Assembly (NCBI GenBank): GCA_030065615.1
Contig: JASJDR010000063.1
Coordinates: 1 to 44,417, forward strand
Reading direction: 5' to 3'
Origin: Xenococcus sp. MO_188.B8
Lineage (GTDB): Bacteria; Cyanobacteriota; Cyanobacteriia; Cyanobacteriales; Xenococcaceae
DNA length: 44,417 bases
Part shown: one piece after another, positions 32,780 to 41,794 of the stretch
Position numbering within the stretch: the stretch's first letter is position 1
Layout: each line of letters opens with the position of its first letter
The notes under the pieces: generated by a model
Told to the model about the DNA's origin: nothing
Database searches by the model: none
The model's input: only the letters and a program-made list of their open reading frames with translations
Program-made: the position numbers and the translations under genes

Positions 32780-34300
32780 GTGCGAAACTGGCTGCTACAA
32801 ACCATAAGTGATATTCTAAATAGCCACCAAGAAATTGAGCGTGATATCTCGATAGATAATGCTTCGACCACAGATTTTCCCAAAACAGAAGAAAATCGAC
32901 GTTTAGCCACCTTAAAAGCCCAACGGGAATGGTTTGGCGCGATCGCTGCTTTAGAGCAATTACTCCTATCTACCCTAGATATAAGTCACGATAAAAAGCT
33001 GCAAGGTCTGATTTTTTCAGCGCCAGCACCAATTTTAAGCAATTTAGAATTATGTACTCGGTTGCAAGCAGGAATCTTTACTCCCGATGCGCTTAAACCC
33101 CATGTATTAATGCCCTGCAATCACCATAATGTCGTGGAACATGATCAGAATCATCACAACTCTTCAATTCTTGAACTACCATTAATTCCCTACGATCCTA
33201 TCGCTAAAGAACAATTTTGTTTGATTTTCACCCAAAAATTTGCTTTAGTAATGGTTTTAGGACAAGATGCTTCGGGGATGCCTAACTTCAATTTCTCCTT
33301 TGCCCCAGAAACAATTAAATTAATTTGGCTAACTTTGCGATCGCGTTTGCAGATATTAAGTTATGATCGTCTCTCACAAATAGATCAACTAATAGAACAT
33401 TTTGTGCCGCCAATGCCTGATTATCGCTTAGTTAGTCAGTTTACCCGTAATTTATTACAAAATTTACCCAATCTTACCGCCCTAGCTATTGGCACGACTC
33501 GTAAAATTGAAACGATTGCCGTATCCCCATCGAAACCAGAGACTACTACTGAATATACTTCTCCTCTAGCCAATGCTAGTCCTAGTAGCAAAATAGAGAT
33601 GGAATTATTGCAAGCTCTTACCCATGAAATCCGCACTCCTCTAACTACCATTCGCACCATGACCAGGTTGTTATTGAAAAGGAGCCAAGATTTTTCCTCC
33701 AAAGTAATCAAAAGATTACAAACTATAGATCGCGAGTGTACAGAACAAATCGAAAGGATGGAATTGATCTTTCGAGCTGCGGAATTAGAATCAACTACTC
33801 CTACTTCCCATCCTGTTCATCTAACTTCTTGTTGTTTGGCTACTGTATTACAGGAAAATATCCCCCGTTGGGAACAACAAGCTCAAAGACGCAATGTTAC
33901 CTTAGAGATTGTTTTACCACAAAAACTGCCCCCAATTATCAGCGATCCTGCCATGCTAGATCGGGTATTAACTGGACTAATCGAAACTTGCACTCGCAGT
34001 CTATCCCATGGGGGAAATCTTCGGCTGACAATCTCTACCGCTGGCGATCGCTTAAAATTACAAGTTCTCTCCCATTGTAATCAGACTAATAATCCCTTCA
34101 AAGCTCTAGGTCAATTACTGATGTTTCAACCCGAAACAGGCTGTTTGAGTCTCAATCTTGATGTCACGAAAAATATGTTCCAAGCTTTAGGTGGAAAACT
34201 GACTGTCAGACAAAGATCCCGACAAGGAGAAGAATTAACCATCTTTCTTCCTTTAGGAACACAATCAATTAATAATCAACAGTTAACAGTCAATAGTTGA
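32780..34300 (+). CDS. Sensor histidine kinase with a degenerate ATPase domain
   Basis: 506 residues from GTG 32780. Residues about 1-230 are a soluble sensory region with a His-rich patch (CNHHNVVEHDQNHHNSS). The HisKA domain holds ALTHEIRTPLTTIRTMTRLL, phospho-acceptor His282. The HATPase domain (about 365-495) has an N-box-like DRVLTGLIETCTRSLSHG lacking the usual Asn, and no DxGxG box is visible. GGKLTVRQRSRQGEELTIFL is the normal end of the fold. ATP binding is thus doubtful. No membrane helix or adjacent regulator is present. The last residues (NNQQLTVNS) come from a short repeat. Confidence 0.85.
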   Translation: MRNWLLQTISDILNSHQEIERDISIDNASTTDFPKTEENRRLATLKAQREWFGAIAALEQLLLSTLDISHDKKLQGLIFSAPAPILSNLELCTRLQAGIFTPDALKPHVLMPCNHHNVVEHDQNHHNSSILELPLIPYDPIAKEQFCLIFTQKFALVMVLGQDASGMPNFNFSFAPETIKLIWLTLRSRLQILSYDRLSQIDQLIEHFVPPMPDYRLVSQFTRNLLQNLPNLTALAIGTTRKIETIAVSPSKPETTTEYTSPLANASPSSKIEMELLQALTHEIRTPLTTIRTMTRLLLKRSQDFSSKVIKRLQTIDRECTEQIERMELIFRAAELESTTPTSHPVHLTSCCLATVLQENIPRWEQQAQRRNVTLEIVLPQKLPPIISDPAMLDRVLTGLIETCTRSLSHGGNLRLTISTAGDRLKLQVLSHCNQTNNPFKALGQLLMFQPETGCLSLNLDVTKNMFQALGGKLTVRQRSRQGEELTIFLPLGTQSINNQQLTVNS

Positions 34301-34416
34301 CAGTTATCCGCTAAGATTTACTTGGTCATTAATTGATATTTCAGCGTTCATAATTCATAATTGACACGATCGACTAACACGATAAACTAAAATATGCTCG
34401 CTATTGAGGAAGGGAA

Positions 34417-34812
34417 ATGGAGCTAGAATATCCTGACGATTTACAATATCTTGACAGTCACGAATATGTTCGTATAGAAGGTGAAATCGCAACCATTGGC
34501 GTTAGTGCCTTTGCGATTGATCAATTAGGCGATCTGGTGTTTATTGAATTACCAGAAGTTGGTGACGCGATAGAAATAGGAGATTCTTTCGGTACTATCG
34601 AATCGGTAAAAGCAGTAGAAGATCTCAAACCACCTGTCTCTGGGACTGTTATCGAACAAAATGAAATGGCGATCGAAACACCTGAATCTATTCAAGAAGA
34701 TCCCTATGGAGAAGGCTGGCTCATTAAGGTACGGATGGATCATCCTGATGAAGAATTAACCGATGTTATGTCGGCTGCTGAATACCGCGCTTTAGTAGAA
34801 GGAGAAGATTGA
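34417..34812 (+). CDS. gcvH: Glycine cleavage system H protein
   Basis: 131 residues, full length. GcvH carries the lipoyl arm that shuttles the aminomethyl group between the P, T and L proteins; in cyanobacteria this supports photorespiratory glycine breakdown. The lipoylation site is Lys65 in [17 protein letters not shown]. The GAGGAAGGGAA region before ATG gives the ribosome-binding site. gcvP and gcvT are not adjacent. The gene is followed by a stable GC stem at 34839-34911. Confidence 0.97.
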   Translation: MELEYPDDLQYLDSHEYVRIEGEIATIGVSAFAIDQLGDLVFIELPEVGDAIEIGDSFGTIESVKAVEDLKPPVSGTVIEQNEMAIETPESIQEDPYGEGWLIKVRMDHPDEELTDVMSAAEYRALVEGED

Positions 34813-34838
34813 CATAAGACACATAATATAGAATTGCG

Positions 34839-34911
34839 GTGCCGGGATGGGGGATAACAGTTCAGTTTATGGTGTTGAACCAATAGAATCTTCGAACCCC
34901 CTTCCCCGTGC
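34839..34911. terminator. Long GC-rich stem after gcvH
   Basis: GTGCCGGGATGGGGG (34839-34853) pairs with CCCCCTTCCCCGTGC (34897-34911), with a nested GTTCA/TGAAC stem (34860-34880). There is no T-tract. It may end gcvH transcripts or be a dispersed structured repeat. Confidence 0.5.
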
Positions 34912-35080
34912 TGACTAGGAGAAGTAATATGCACCATTAGGAAGTGGTAAATAAAAGCGTCACTTTATCCCCAGTCATTTTATTCTCAGTCCCGAAACCT
35001 TACTTAAACGAGAATTACTACATATGGGATAATTACTGAGACAAGTTATTGAGTTTTATTGCCAAATTATTTATTAAAAA

Positions 35081-35674
35081 ATGCGTTTTCAACCACCTAT
35101 GACAATGATGGATTTCTTTCGCAAAAGTGAAGGAATCTGGTTTATTGAAAGAAGCGTACATCATTTTGATGTTACTCAAAACGAATCAGGTAGATCTAAT
35201 CTCATTGTTGATGTGATTCATCCCGAAGATTCTAGAGTAGAAGAAGTATGTTCTCTCCAAGGAGTAGATATTGCCAAAGCTCAAGGTGGCGCTAGTTTCC
35301 GTTGGATGGCAACTACTGACGAAAAAGAACCCAATGAAAATTATGCAGCTATCTTAATTGATATTCCTGATGATGATACTGGATTAACAGGAAAACTAAT
35401 CCGCAACAAAGGTTATGTAGAAGGGATTCCCGTTGTGAGTCGTTACTGGTTTGGGCAAGATGGTATTTTAACTATCAACACAGATTATGATAATAACCAG
35501 GGACAAGAACGCGCTTGGTTTATTAATGATGATTTTCGGGTTCGTGTGAGTACTACAAAAATGATGAATGGAATTAATCTGACAACTTGTTGTTCCGAAC
35601 GTCGTTGTGTCTCTCTCGAAGCTTTAGCCAAAATGGTGGAACGTCATCATGCTATTTCCGCTGCGAGGCAATAA
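35081..35674 (+). CDS. cpcS: Phycobiliprotein chromophore lyase CpcS/CpeS
   Basis: 197 residues. CpcS-type lyases attach bilins to Cys84-class sites of phycocyanin and allophycocyanin subunits during phycobilisome assembly. The lipocalin-like fold is evident from MTMMDFFRKSEGIWFIERSV, RYWFGQDGILTINTDYDNNQ, ERAWFINDDFRVRVST and the C-terminal CCSERRC. The sequence fits the CpcS/CpeS family; which member (CpcS, CpeS or CpcU partner) is not decided by eye. It is monocistronic, with tandem heptamers after the stop. Confidence 0.92.
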   Translation: MRFQPPMTMMDFFRKSEGIWFIERSVHHFDVTQNESGRSNLIVDVIHPEDSRVEEVCSLQGVDIAKAQGGASFRWMATTDEKEPNENYAAILIDIPDDDTGLTGKLIRNKGYVEGIPVVSRYWFGQDGILTINTDYDNNQGQERAWFINDDFRVRVSTTKMMNGINLTTCCSERRCVSLEALAKMVERHHAISAARQ

Positions 35675-35677
35675 TAG

Positions 35678-35712
35678 GTAATGAGTAATAAGTAATAAGT
35701 AATGAGTAATAT
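35678..35712. repeat. Tandem heptamers (GTAATRA)5
   Basis: GTAATGA, GTAATAA, GTAATAA, GTAATGA and GTAATAT follow each other directly after the cpcS stop. This is the short tandemly repeated class typical of cyanobacteria. Confidence 0.85.
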
Positions 35713-35789
35713 TAATGAGGGATGACTTGTTAACTCATAACTGATAATTGTCTCAACTAAATCATTTATTTTATACAGCTAGTTAATTT

Positions 35790-36191
35790 TTGCAGCAACT
35801 AATAACTAAACGGCATTTTCTGATCTTATTATCTCTGCTTTTAATTACTCCCCTTGGCTTATTTTCTAAGGTTTATGCAGGAATTGGTCAAGAATGGATT
35901 AATGGATATTCAGGGGATATTTTGTATGAGATTTTTTGGTGCTTAGTTATCTTTTGGTTCTTTCCTACAAAAAAAGCTATTACAATCATTCCTCTAGGGG
36001 TATTTCTCATTACTAGCATGATTGAAGTTTCTCAGTTATGGTTTTCCCATGTACCTGAAGTAATTCGCTCAACAATAATCTGGCGCTTAATCTTGGGTTC
36101 AACTTTTGTTTGGTGGGATTTTCCCCATTACGCGATCGGTTGTTTTTTGGGTTGGCTGTTATTATATCAATTAGACAAAATACCTAGATAA
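35790..36191 (+). CDS. DUF2809-family membrane protein
   Basis: 133 residues from TTG 35790. Four hydrophobic segments are visible (FLILLSLLLITPLGLFSKVY; LYEIFWCLVIFWFFP; IIPLGVFLITSMIEVSQLWF; YAIGCFLGWLLLYQLD). The motifs WINGYSGDILYEIFW and RLILGSTFVWWDFPHYAIGC match the DUF2809 family of unknown function. It lies 68 bases upstream of lepB in the same direction, though co-transcription is unproven. Confidence 0.85.
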   Translation: MQQLITKRHFLILLSLLLITPLGLFSKVYAGIGQEWINGYSGDILYEIFWCLVIFWFFPTKKAITIIPLGVFLITSMIEVSQLWFSHVPEVIRSTIIWRLILGSTFVWWDFPHYAIGCFLGWLLLYQLDKIPR

Positions 36192-36259
36192 GTATCATGT
36201 ATCAATTATCAACCCATCGATTGTTAGAATAAGTTTTGGGCTTTTAAATCTCTATCCTA

Positions 36260-36814
36260 ATGACCATAGAAGAAACTCCTAAAACATCTTGGAAAAAACA
36301 AGTAAAAGAAAATCTTGTTACTATAGCGATCGCACTTACCATTGCTTTACTGATTCGGGTTTTTATCGCCGAACCTCGATACATTCCTTCCGAGTCCATG
36401 CTACCAACTTTAGCAGTCGGCGATCGCTTAGTAATCGAGAAAGTTTCCTATAATTTTCAACCGGTACATAGGGGAGATATCATCGTCTTTCAACCACCAA
36501 GACAACTACAAGTTCGCGGATACAAAGCTGACCAGGCTTTCATCAAAAGAGTGATCGCCAAAGAAGGGGATACAGTAACAGTTCAAAATGGTATTGTTTA
36601 TGTAAATAGTCAACCATTGCAAGAAAATTATATTGCTCAATTGCCGCAATATAACATGTCACTTGTTACTGTTCCCGAAGGCAATTTATTTGTTATGGGA
36701 GACAATCGCAATAATAGTAACGATTCCCATATTTGGGGCTTTTTACCCGAAAGCAATATTATCGGTCACGCAGTATTTTGTTTTTGGCCTTTTGGAAGAA
36801 TTGGCAGTATTTAG
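36260..36814 (+). CDS. lepB: Signal peptidase I
   Basis: 184 residues. One N-terminal membrane anchor (residues about 18-37) is followed by the S26 catalytic domain: Ser46 in IPSESMLPTL, Lys96 in FIKRVIAKEGD and box E MGDNRNNSNDSHIWGFLP. It cleaves signal peptides of secreted and thylakoid-lumen proteins on the outer face of the membrane. Single-anchor form and length are normal for cyanobacteria, which often have two paralogues. A 17-bp hairpin follows the gene. Confidence 0.95.
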   Translation: MTIEETPKTSWKKQVKENLVTIAIALTIALLIRVFIAEPRYIPSESMLPTLAVGDRLVIEKVSYNFQPVHRGDIIVFQPPRQLQVRGYKADQAFIKRVIAKEGDTVTVQNGIVYVNSQPLQENYIAQLPQYNMSLVTVPEGNLFVMGDNRNNSNDSHIWGFLPESNIIGHAVFCFWPFGRIGSI

Positions 36815-36825
36815 GTCGAATCTTC

Positions 36826-36867
36826 TGTGGATTAGCTTATCAGCGTTGGGTGATAAGCTAATCCACA
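36826..36867. terminator. 17-bp perfect hairpin after lepB
   Basis: TGTGGATTAGCTTATCA-GCGTTGGG-TGATAAGCTAATCCACA begins 12 bases after the lepB stop. The following TTATCT is a poor T-tract, so it may end transcripts or stabilise the mRNA 3' end. Confidence 0.6.
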
Positions 36868-37299
36868 TTATCTAAATTCTTCTCGTCTCCCCATGTCCTC
36901 ATCTATCTTTTACGAGAACCTACCATCCTGTCACCACCATCACCAAGACCGATAAAATTATCAGTAAAACTACAGAGTTTAAATTAGACAAGCTTCATTG
37001 GGACTTTACCAAAAATTTACATAATCATTATAAAGTAGCAACAGTGCAATAAAACTTCACTAATAATTCACGTATTTATTATATACTATTATATAGTTAT
37101 ATAGTCATCCAAAAGAAATTGGTCAGATTCTTTCTACTTAGTCTACTAATACAAATCTAACGTCAACCAAAAGTATCAACAAAGTGATTCTGTTTGCTAA
37201 GGCCTTATTGTTACTTACAACAGATTTCGCCGTTAATATCAATATCTAATGTTTATACATAGACAATATTGATATCAGTACTTTTGCCTATGCTAATCA

Positions 37300-37323
37300 T
37301 GATAATTTTGCGCAAAATTATCA
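37300..37323. promoter_or_regulatory. 24-bp perfect palindrome upstream of the peroxidase gene
   Basis: TGATAATTTTGC/GCAAAATTATCA, with no loop, 113 bases before the peroxidase ATG. It is a probable binding site for a dimeric regulator. Confidence 0.55.
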
Positions 37324-37435
37324 GAAAAATTTCCTCAAGATATTTTTTTTGCTAGAGTTTTTTCTGAGATCATAATAGTTTCATAACTAGCAGCTTAAGT
37401 CACTTATCCAAAATTTTTGCAAACGATAAATATTT

Positions 37436-39727
37436 ATGATGGAATTCCGCACAATTACCGGCGAAGAGAATAATCTACAAAATCCTCAACTAGGAAGCGA
37501 GGGCACAAATTTAATTCGGCTGTTAGAACATTTTTATGAAGATGGGTTTAATGCTTCTAGAGTCACCGGCCCCACGGGTAATCTTCTGCCCAATGCTCGC
37601 ACAATCAGTAACAGAGTAGTCGCCCAAACAGAATTGGTTCCCAATTATCTCCAAACGACGGACTGGCTGTGGCAGTGGGGACAATTTATTGACCACGACG
37701 TGACACTCAATGAAGGGAATCCCGCTACTAGTCCCCCAGAAGACCGCACCCCCATTCCAGTTCCGCAAAATGATCCTAATGATCCCTTCGTTAAAAATGG
37801 GCTGACAGAGTTACCCCTGATTCGCTCAGCCGCCGCAGAAGGAACTGGAACCGATCCCAGCAATCCTCGCCAACAGACCAATGAGATTACTCATTTTATT
37901 GATGCTTCTGCGGTCTATGGCTCAACTCCAGAAGTCGCCCAAGCCTTACGGGATCCTAGTGGCGGTGGCCGACTGTTAACTCAGACTAGAGCGCTACCTA
38001 CCGGAACGGAAGAACTCTTGCCTTACCAAAATGCCGCCAATGTTCCGGCAGCTAATCCCGTAGGACTATCGCCCAGTGAAACCTTTGCTGCTGGTGATGT
38101 TCGGGTCAATGAACAATTTGGATTAACTGGAATCCATACTCTCTTCGTACGGGAACATAATCGCATCGCTGGGGAGATTGAAGCGAAACTAGCTGCAGCA
38201 GAGGCTGAGATTGTCGCCAAGTTTAACGAATCAGGACTAAGTGAGAATGATTTTATTTATGAATCCGCTCGGAAGGTAGTTGGAGCGAAAATCCAAATCA
38301 TCACTTATAACGAGTTTCTCCCCTTACTAATTGGTTCACAGTTTCAATCGAGAGATAACGTCTTCGGCAACGGATTGGGAATTGCACCTTTCACCGGATA
38401 TCAACCCAACGTCGATCCTAGTGTGAGCACGGAATTCGCTAATGCCGCTTATCGCTTAGGCCATACTTTGCTCTCCCCAGAAATTCAGCGAGTCACGCAA
38501 AATGGTCTCCAGGGCACTTTTACAGGAAGTGCTTTTTTCGATACCAAGCAAATTTACGACCCCGAAAATAATACTGGTCTCGGAGTTAATTCGGCCTATT
38601 TGGGTCTGGCATTGCAAGCTGCCCAAGAATACGATAACCAGATTGTTGACGGCGTGCGTAATTTCTTATTTAACGAAGTCAGGGGCGGTTTCGATTTAGC
38701 TTCAGTGAATATTGCCCGAGGACGGGATGTTGGTCTGCCCACGCTCAACGAAGCACGTCAATTGCTGGGCTTAACTCCCTACAGTAGCTTCGAGCAAATT
38801 AGTTCGACCCCTGGGGTAGCCGAACGCTTGGCCGCAGTTTATGAGTCAGTAGAGGATGTGGACTTATGGCTCGGCGGAATTTCGGAAGATGCGGTTAATG
38901 GTGGTTTATTAGGAGCAACTTTTAACTTGATTGTTTCTGAGCAATTCCAGCGCTTACGGGATGGGGATCGCTTTTTTTATCTCAATGAGTTAGCTCACCT
39001 TAAAGTCTTGGCTCCAGAGATCGAGACTACTAGCCTATCAGGGTTGCTCCGCCAGAATACACCAGAAGATTTCATTATCCAGGACAACCCTTTTATTCTT
39101 CCCTATGAGAATCGAGTTACCGGAACCGAATCGGGTGAGCTCCTTCCAGGAGGCGAGCAGGCTGATTTGATCGAGGGTTTAGGCGGTGACGATGAGCTTC
39201 GAGGGAACAACGGCCCAGATATCTTATTTGGTGGCGATGGCAATGATACGGTTCAAGGAGGAAATGATGATGATGTTCTTTATGGTGGCAGTGGCAATGA
39301 TCAACTCAGAGGAGATAACGGTCAAGATCAGCTCCTAGGTGGTAATGGTAACGATCTCCTTCAAGGGGGAAATGACAACGATACTCTCCATGGTGGTAAC
39401 GGTGCTGATCGCTTCGTTTTTGGTGGGGAAGGAATTCCATTCAATGCTCTGGGTATCGATAGGATCAGCGATTTTCAGGTGGCACAGGAGCAAATTATCC
39501 TTAGTGAAGCTACTTTTAGCAACTTAGAGGGCGCCATTTCCTTTGAACTATTCGATGATCTTGAGGTTGCTGGTCTCAGTGATGCCCATCTGCTCTACAA
39601 TCGGTCTACTGGTGCTCTGCTCTATAATGCCAATGGTGCCGCTCCTGGATTGGGTGACGACGGTGGCATTTTTGCCCAACTCAATCCTAACTTGGAGCTT
39701 TCAGTTAATAATTTTGCTTCTGTTTAA
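37436..39727 (+). CDS. Animal-type haem peroxidase with RTX calcium-binding repeats
   Basis: 763 residues. Residues about 20-560 form a peroxidase-cyclooxygenase domain: distal His87 in WGQFIDHDVTL, catalytic Arg239 in LFVREHNRIA and proximal His343 in AYRLGHTLLSPE. The RTX part (about 573-660) has tandem GGxGxDxLx nonapeptides (GGDGNDTVQGG, GGSGNDQLRGD, GGNGNDLLQGG) and ends in a FVF-type tail. RTX proteins leave by type I secretion without a signal peptide, and none is present here. Cyanobacterial homologues (peroxicin-type) are known. The GC content looks higher than in the neighbours, hinting at transfer. Confidence 0.92.
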   Translation: MMEFRTITGEENNLQNPQLGSEGTNLIRLLEHFYEDGFNASRVTGPTGNLLPNARTISNRVVAQTELVPNYLQTTDWLWQWGQFIDHDVTLNEGNPATSPPEDRTPIPVPQNDPNDPFVKNGLTELPLIRSAAAEGTGTDPSNPRQQTNEITHFIDASAVYGSTPEVAQALRDPSGGGRLLTQTRALPTGTEELLPYQNAANVPAANPVGLSPSETFAAGDVRVNEQFGLTGIHTLFVREHNRIAGEIEAKLAAAEAEIVAKFNESGLSENDFIYESARKVVGAKIQIITYNEFLPLLIGSQFQSRDNVFGNGLGIAPFTGYQPNVDPSVSTEFANAAYRLGHTLLSPEIQRVTQNGLQGTFTGSAFFDTKQIYDPENNTGLGVNSAYLGLALQAAQEYDNQIVDGVRNFLFNEVRGGFDLASVNIARGRDVGLPTLNEARQLLGLTPYSSFEQISSTPGVAERLAAVYESVEDVDLWLGGISEDAVNGGLLGATFNLIVSEQFQRLRDGDRFFYLNELAHLKVLAPEIETTSLSGLLRQNTPEDFIIQDNPFILPYENRVTGTESGELLPGGEQADLIEGLGGDDELRGNNGPDILFGGDGNDTVQGGNDDDVLYGGSGNDQLRGDNGQDQLLGGNGNDLLQGGNDNDTLHGGNGADRFVFGGEGIPFNALGIDRISDFQVAQEQIILSEATFSNLEGAISFELFDDLEVAGLSDAHLLYNRSTGALLYNANGAAPGLGDDGGIFAQLNPNLELSVNNFASV

Positions 39728-39767
39728 CTTCACTGTAAAAGGATTGCGCTATAACTCTAATTTTCAG

Positions 39768-41192
39768 CTAATTTTCTGGAGAAGGAGTATTACGTAATCT
39801 TTCTCGAATAACATCATCATCTGGTAAGGGAGTATTCTGCAATCTCTCTCTCAAAGAAGGTTCTGGGGTAGCAGAAGAAGGTTCTGGAGTATCAGAAGAT
39901 TTCCTATCAGGAAGAGGAGTATTACGCAGCCTCTCTCGAATAACATTATCGTCTGGTAAAGGAATATTACGCAATCTTTCTCTGAAAGCTTCATCTGGAG
40001 AAATAGGCTTGGGGGTTTCTAGTGTGGGAGTAACAGGTTGCGGTTTTTTTGGTTTAGACCGTTCGGGTTGAGGCGGCGTAACGGGTTGGGATGTTTCTGA
40101 TTCTAGAGGAGCAAGCTCGGGACTTTCTGGTTGAGACGTTTCTGTGTCGTTCTCGTTGCTTAAAGATGGCACTGTAAGAGAAGGACAAATTTCTGCATTG
40201 TACTTATAGTCAACAGTTACCTGATAAGGTTTATTATTTTTGATCTGATTGTCAAAATCATATGCTTGAAGATCTTTGATTGCCTGTTGATTAAACACTG
40301 GATAGGGAGAACTTTTCAGCAATTCTGCACTGACAATTTGATTACTAGAATTGACAACTACTCCATAAAAAACATTCCCTTCGAGTCTTCTGATACAAGC
40401 ATCTAGTGGATAAACTCCCTTGATGACAATAGCATCTGGATTGACATCTTTAATTTTACTAATCCAGTCCACATAATTTTTTCGTGCATCTTCGTCAGTG
40501 ATAGCTACATCTTTTTTTGTCAGGCTATTACTAACATCATGAAGATTTCCCTGCAATTTTTGTTGCCGTACAGCTGCTATTTCCTCAGAAGTCGGTTTTC
40601 CCTCTTCTGGTTTTTCTGGAGAAGCTACAGGATTTTTGGTTGCCACAGGAGTCTCTGGGGCTTCTGGTATAGGCTCTGGGGCTTCTGGTAATTCTTCTGG
40701 TGAAGTCAGAGGAGGTTCAGGAAGAGACTCTAAATCTAAATCTTCTAGAGGGGGTGGAACGGGAAGAGAAGATAAATCGCCAACAGGAGGGAGGGCGATA
40801 TCAGTGTTATAGGAGGGTAAGTCATTAAAATCTGGCAGTAAGGGGGCAGGAATTGACGGTAAATTGGTTAAATCTTCAATATCAGAATCGATATAGGGAG
40901 GTAATGCTAAAGGAGGTGCTGCTCCGTCAAGAGGAGTGTTGTTAAATTCTGGAATGACAGGTTCAGGATCTAAATCAGGTAACCGAGCTTGTTCCAAAGC
41001 ATTTAATTCAATAGTTGCGACGGTTTGTGGCTCTGAATTATTTTGAGTGGGAGCTAGTAAGTTAGGCAAGTCATGTATATATAACAGTAAGTGAAGCCCA
41101 AGAGAAGCTAATAACGCAATTTGAGTTGAACTAATAATTGGCTTGTCAGAAAATTGTTGATGATCTGGTTTAGGATTTAGTTCCTGGGACAT
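39768..41192 (-). CDS. TonB-like energy transducer with a C-terminal repeat tail
   Basis: 474 residues. An N-terminal membrane helix (about 24-41, QIALLASLGLHLLLYIHDLP) is followed by a long Pro/Glu-rich linker (90-190). A TonB-like C-terminal domain covers about 225-340 (NVFYGVVVNSSNQIVSAELL, KSSPYPVFNQQAIKDLQAYD). Unusually, a second Pro-rich linker follows, then four copies of RERLRNTPLPD (residues about 405-474) with D/N spacers, where TonB normally ends. Likely role: transferring proton-motive energy to outer-membrane receptors. No exbBD or receptor gene is adjacent. Confidence 0.75.
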   Translation of the reverse strand: MSQELNPKPDHQQFSDKPIISSTQIALLASLGLHLLLYIHDLPNLLAPTQNNSEPQTVATIELNALEQARLPDLDPEPVIPEFNNTPLDGAAPPLALPPYIDSDIEDLTNLPSIPAPLLPDFNDLPSYNTDIALPPVGDLSSLPVPPPLEDLDLESLPEPPLTSPEELPEAPEPIPEAPETPVATKNPVASPEKPEEGKPTSEEIAAVRQQKLQGNLHDVSNSLTKKDVAITDEDARKNYVDWISKIKDVNPDAIVIKGVYPLDACIRRLEGNVFYGVVVNSSNQIVSAELLKSSPYPVFNQQAIKDLQAYDFDNQIKNNKPYQVTVDYKYNAEICPSLTVPSLSNENDTETSQPESPELAPLESETSQPVTPPQPERSKPKKPQPVTPTLETPKPISPDEAFRERLRNIPLPDDNVIRERLRNTPLPDRKSSDTPEPSSATPEPSLRERLQNTPLPDDDVIRERLRNTPSPEN

Positions 41193-41794
41193 ATCTATTT
41201 AAAATTGCTTCGCGATTAGCTATAAGTTTTGAGCTATTAGGGATTAGCTTCTTGAGCGCGGAATAAGACTCCGTCGTGTCTTGATAAAGGGCTGTCTTTT
41301 GCGGTGGAAGCCCGTCGAGGTTCCTTCAATATGGGAACGTCCACCGTTGAGGTTTCACGGAGGTGACCTCCGACATTTCAGCCGTCCTTCTTGTCCGCTC
41401 CGTGCGCGGTGACCGAGCGGTGGGGGATAGAAGGGAACTTCAAAATCAAACAGATAACTCCTGACGACAAAACGCTAAATCTAGAAAAGTCACCCTCACC
41501 GCGTATTGCTTTTACGGCGGAGTACCACTGACCTCGCTTGCCTGGTTTAATTAAACCAAGCTTAGATATCATAGCTTAAAGATAGCCAAACAACTGGTTA
41601 AACAATAAGAATTAATGATCGACCTATTCCTTATCTATTCCCTCAATATCTTATTTTTTTTAATGATTTAGATAATTTAATAATTTATAATAATTTACGC
41701 TCTCGAAACTTTTACCAAATTTGGAAAAGAAACACTTCTAGAATAACCTAAACTGGTTTGATTTCGCATTTACAGTATCGAAGAGCTCTTTTTA
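41193..41794. other. Gene-free region with a GC-rich structured island
   Basis: 41265-41480 is clearly GC-richer than its flanks and full of inverted repeats; the rest (41575-41794) is plain AT-rich DNA. A 64-codon minus-strand frame at 41378-41572 lacks any family resemblance and may be chance. Confidence 0.5.
41265..41480. repeat. GC-rich stem-loop island, possible IS605-type end relic
   Basis: CGGAGGT-G-ACCTCCG (41358-41372), CCGCTC...GAGCGG (about 41395-41420), GCGGTGGA...TCCACCGT (about 41300-41347) and GTTCC...GGGAAC are nested. The words GTGGAAGCCCG and CGGAGGT-ACCTCCG resemble GTGGGAAGCCCG and GCGGAGG-CCTCCGC at the tnpB 3' end (5518-5590). It may be a decayed guide-RNA scaffold; no tnpB remains nearby. 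Confidence 0.45.

Larger units (their letters stand above)
36815..37435. other. 620-base gene-free region with three inverted repeats
   Basis: No coding frame. It holds a 17-bp hairpin (36826-36867), a 10-bp inverted repeat ATATCAATAT/ATATTGATAT (37236-37245 and 37266-37275) and a 24-bp perfect palindrome (37300-37323). The remainder is very AT-rich and precedes the peroxidase gene. Confidence 0.6.

Noticed and set aside
35678..35712. CRISPR array
   Set aside because: The repeats are 7 bases long with no spacers; they are tandem heptamers. No CRISPR-like repeat/spacer pattern was seen anywhere in the window.
41378..41572. 64-codon minus-strand frame in the structured island
   Set aside because: No family resemblance, and it coincides with nested inverted repeats, so the open frame probably follows from the GC-rich sequence.
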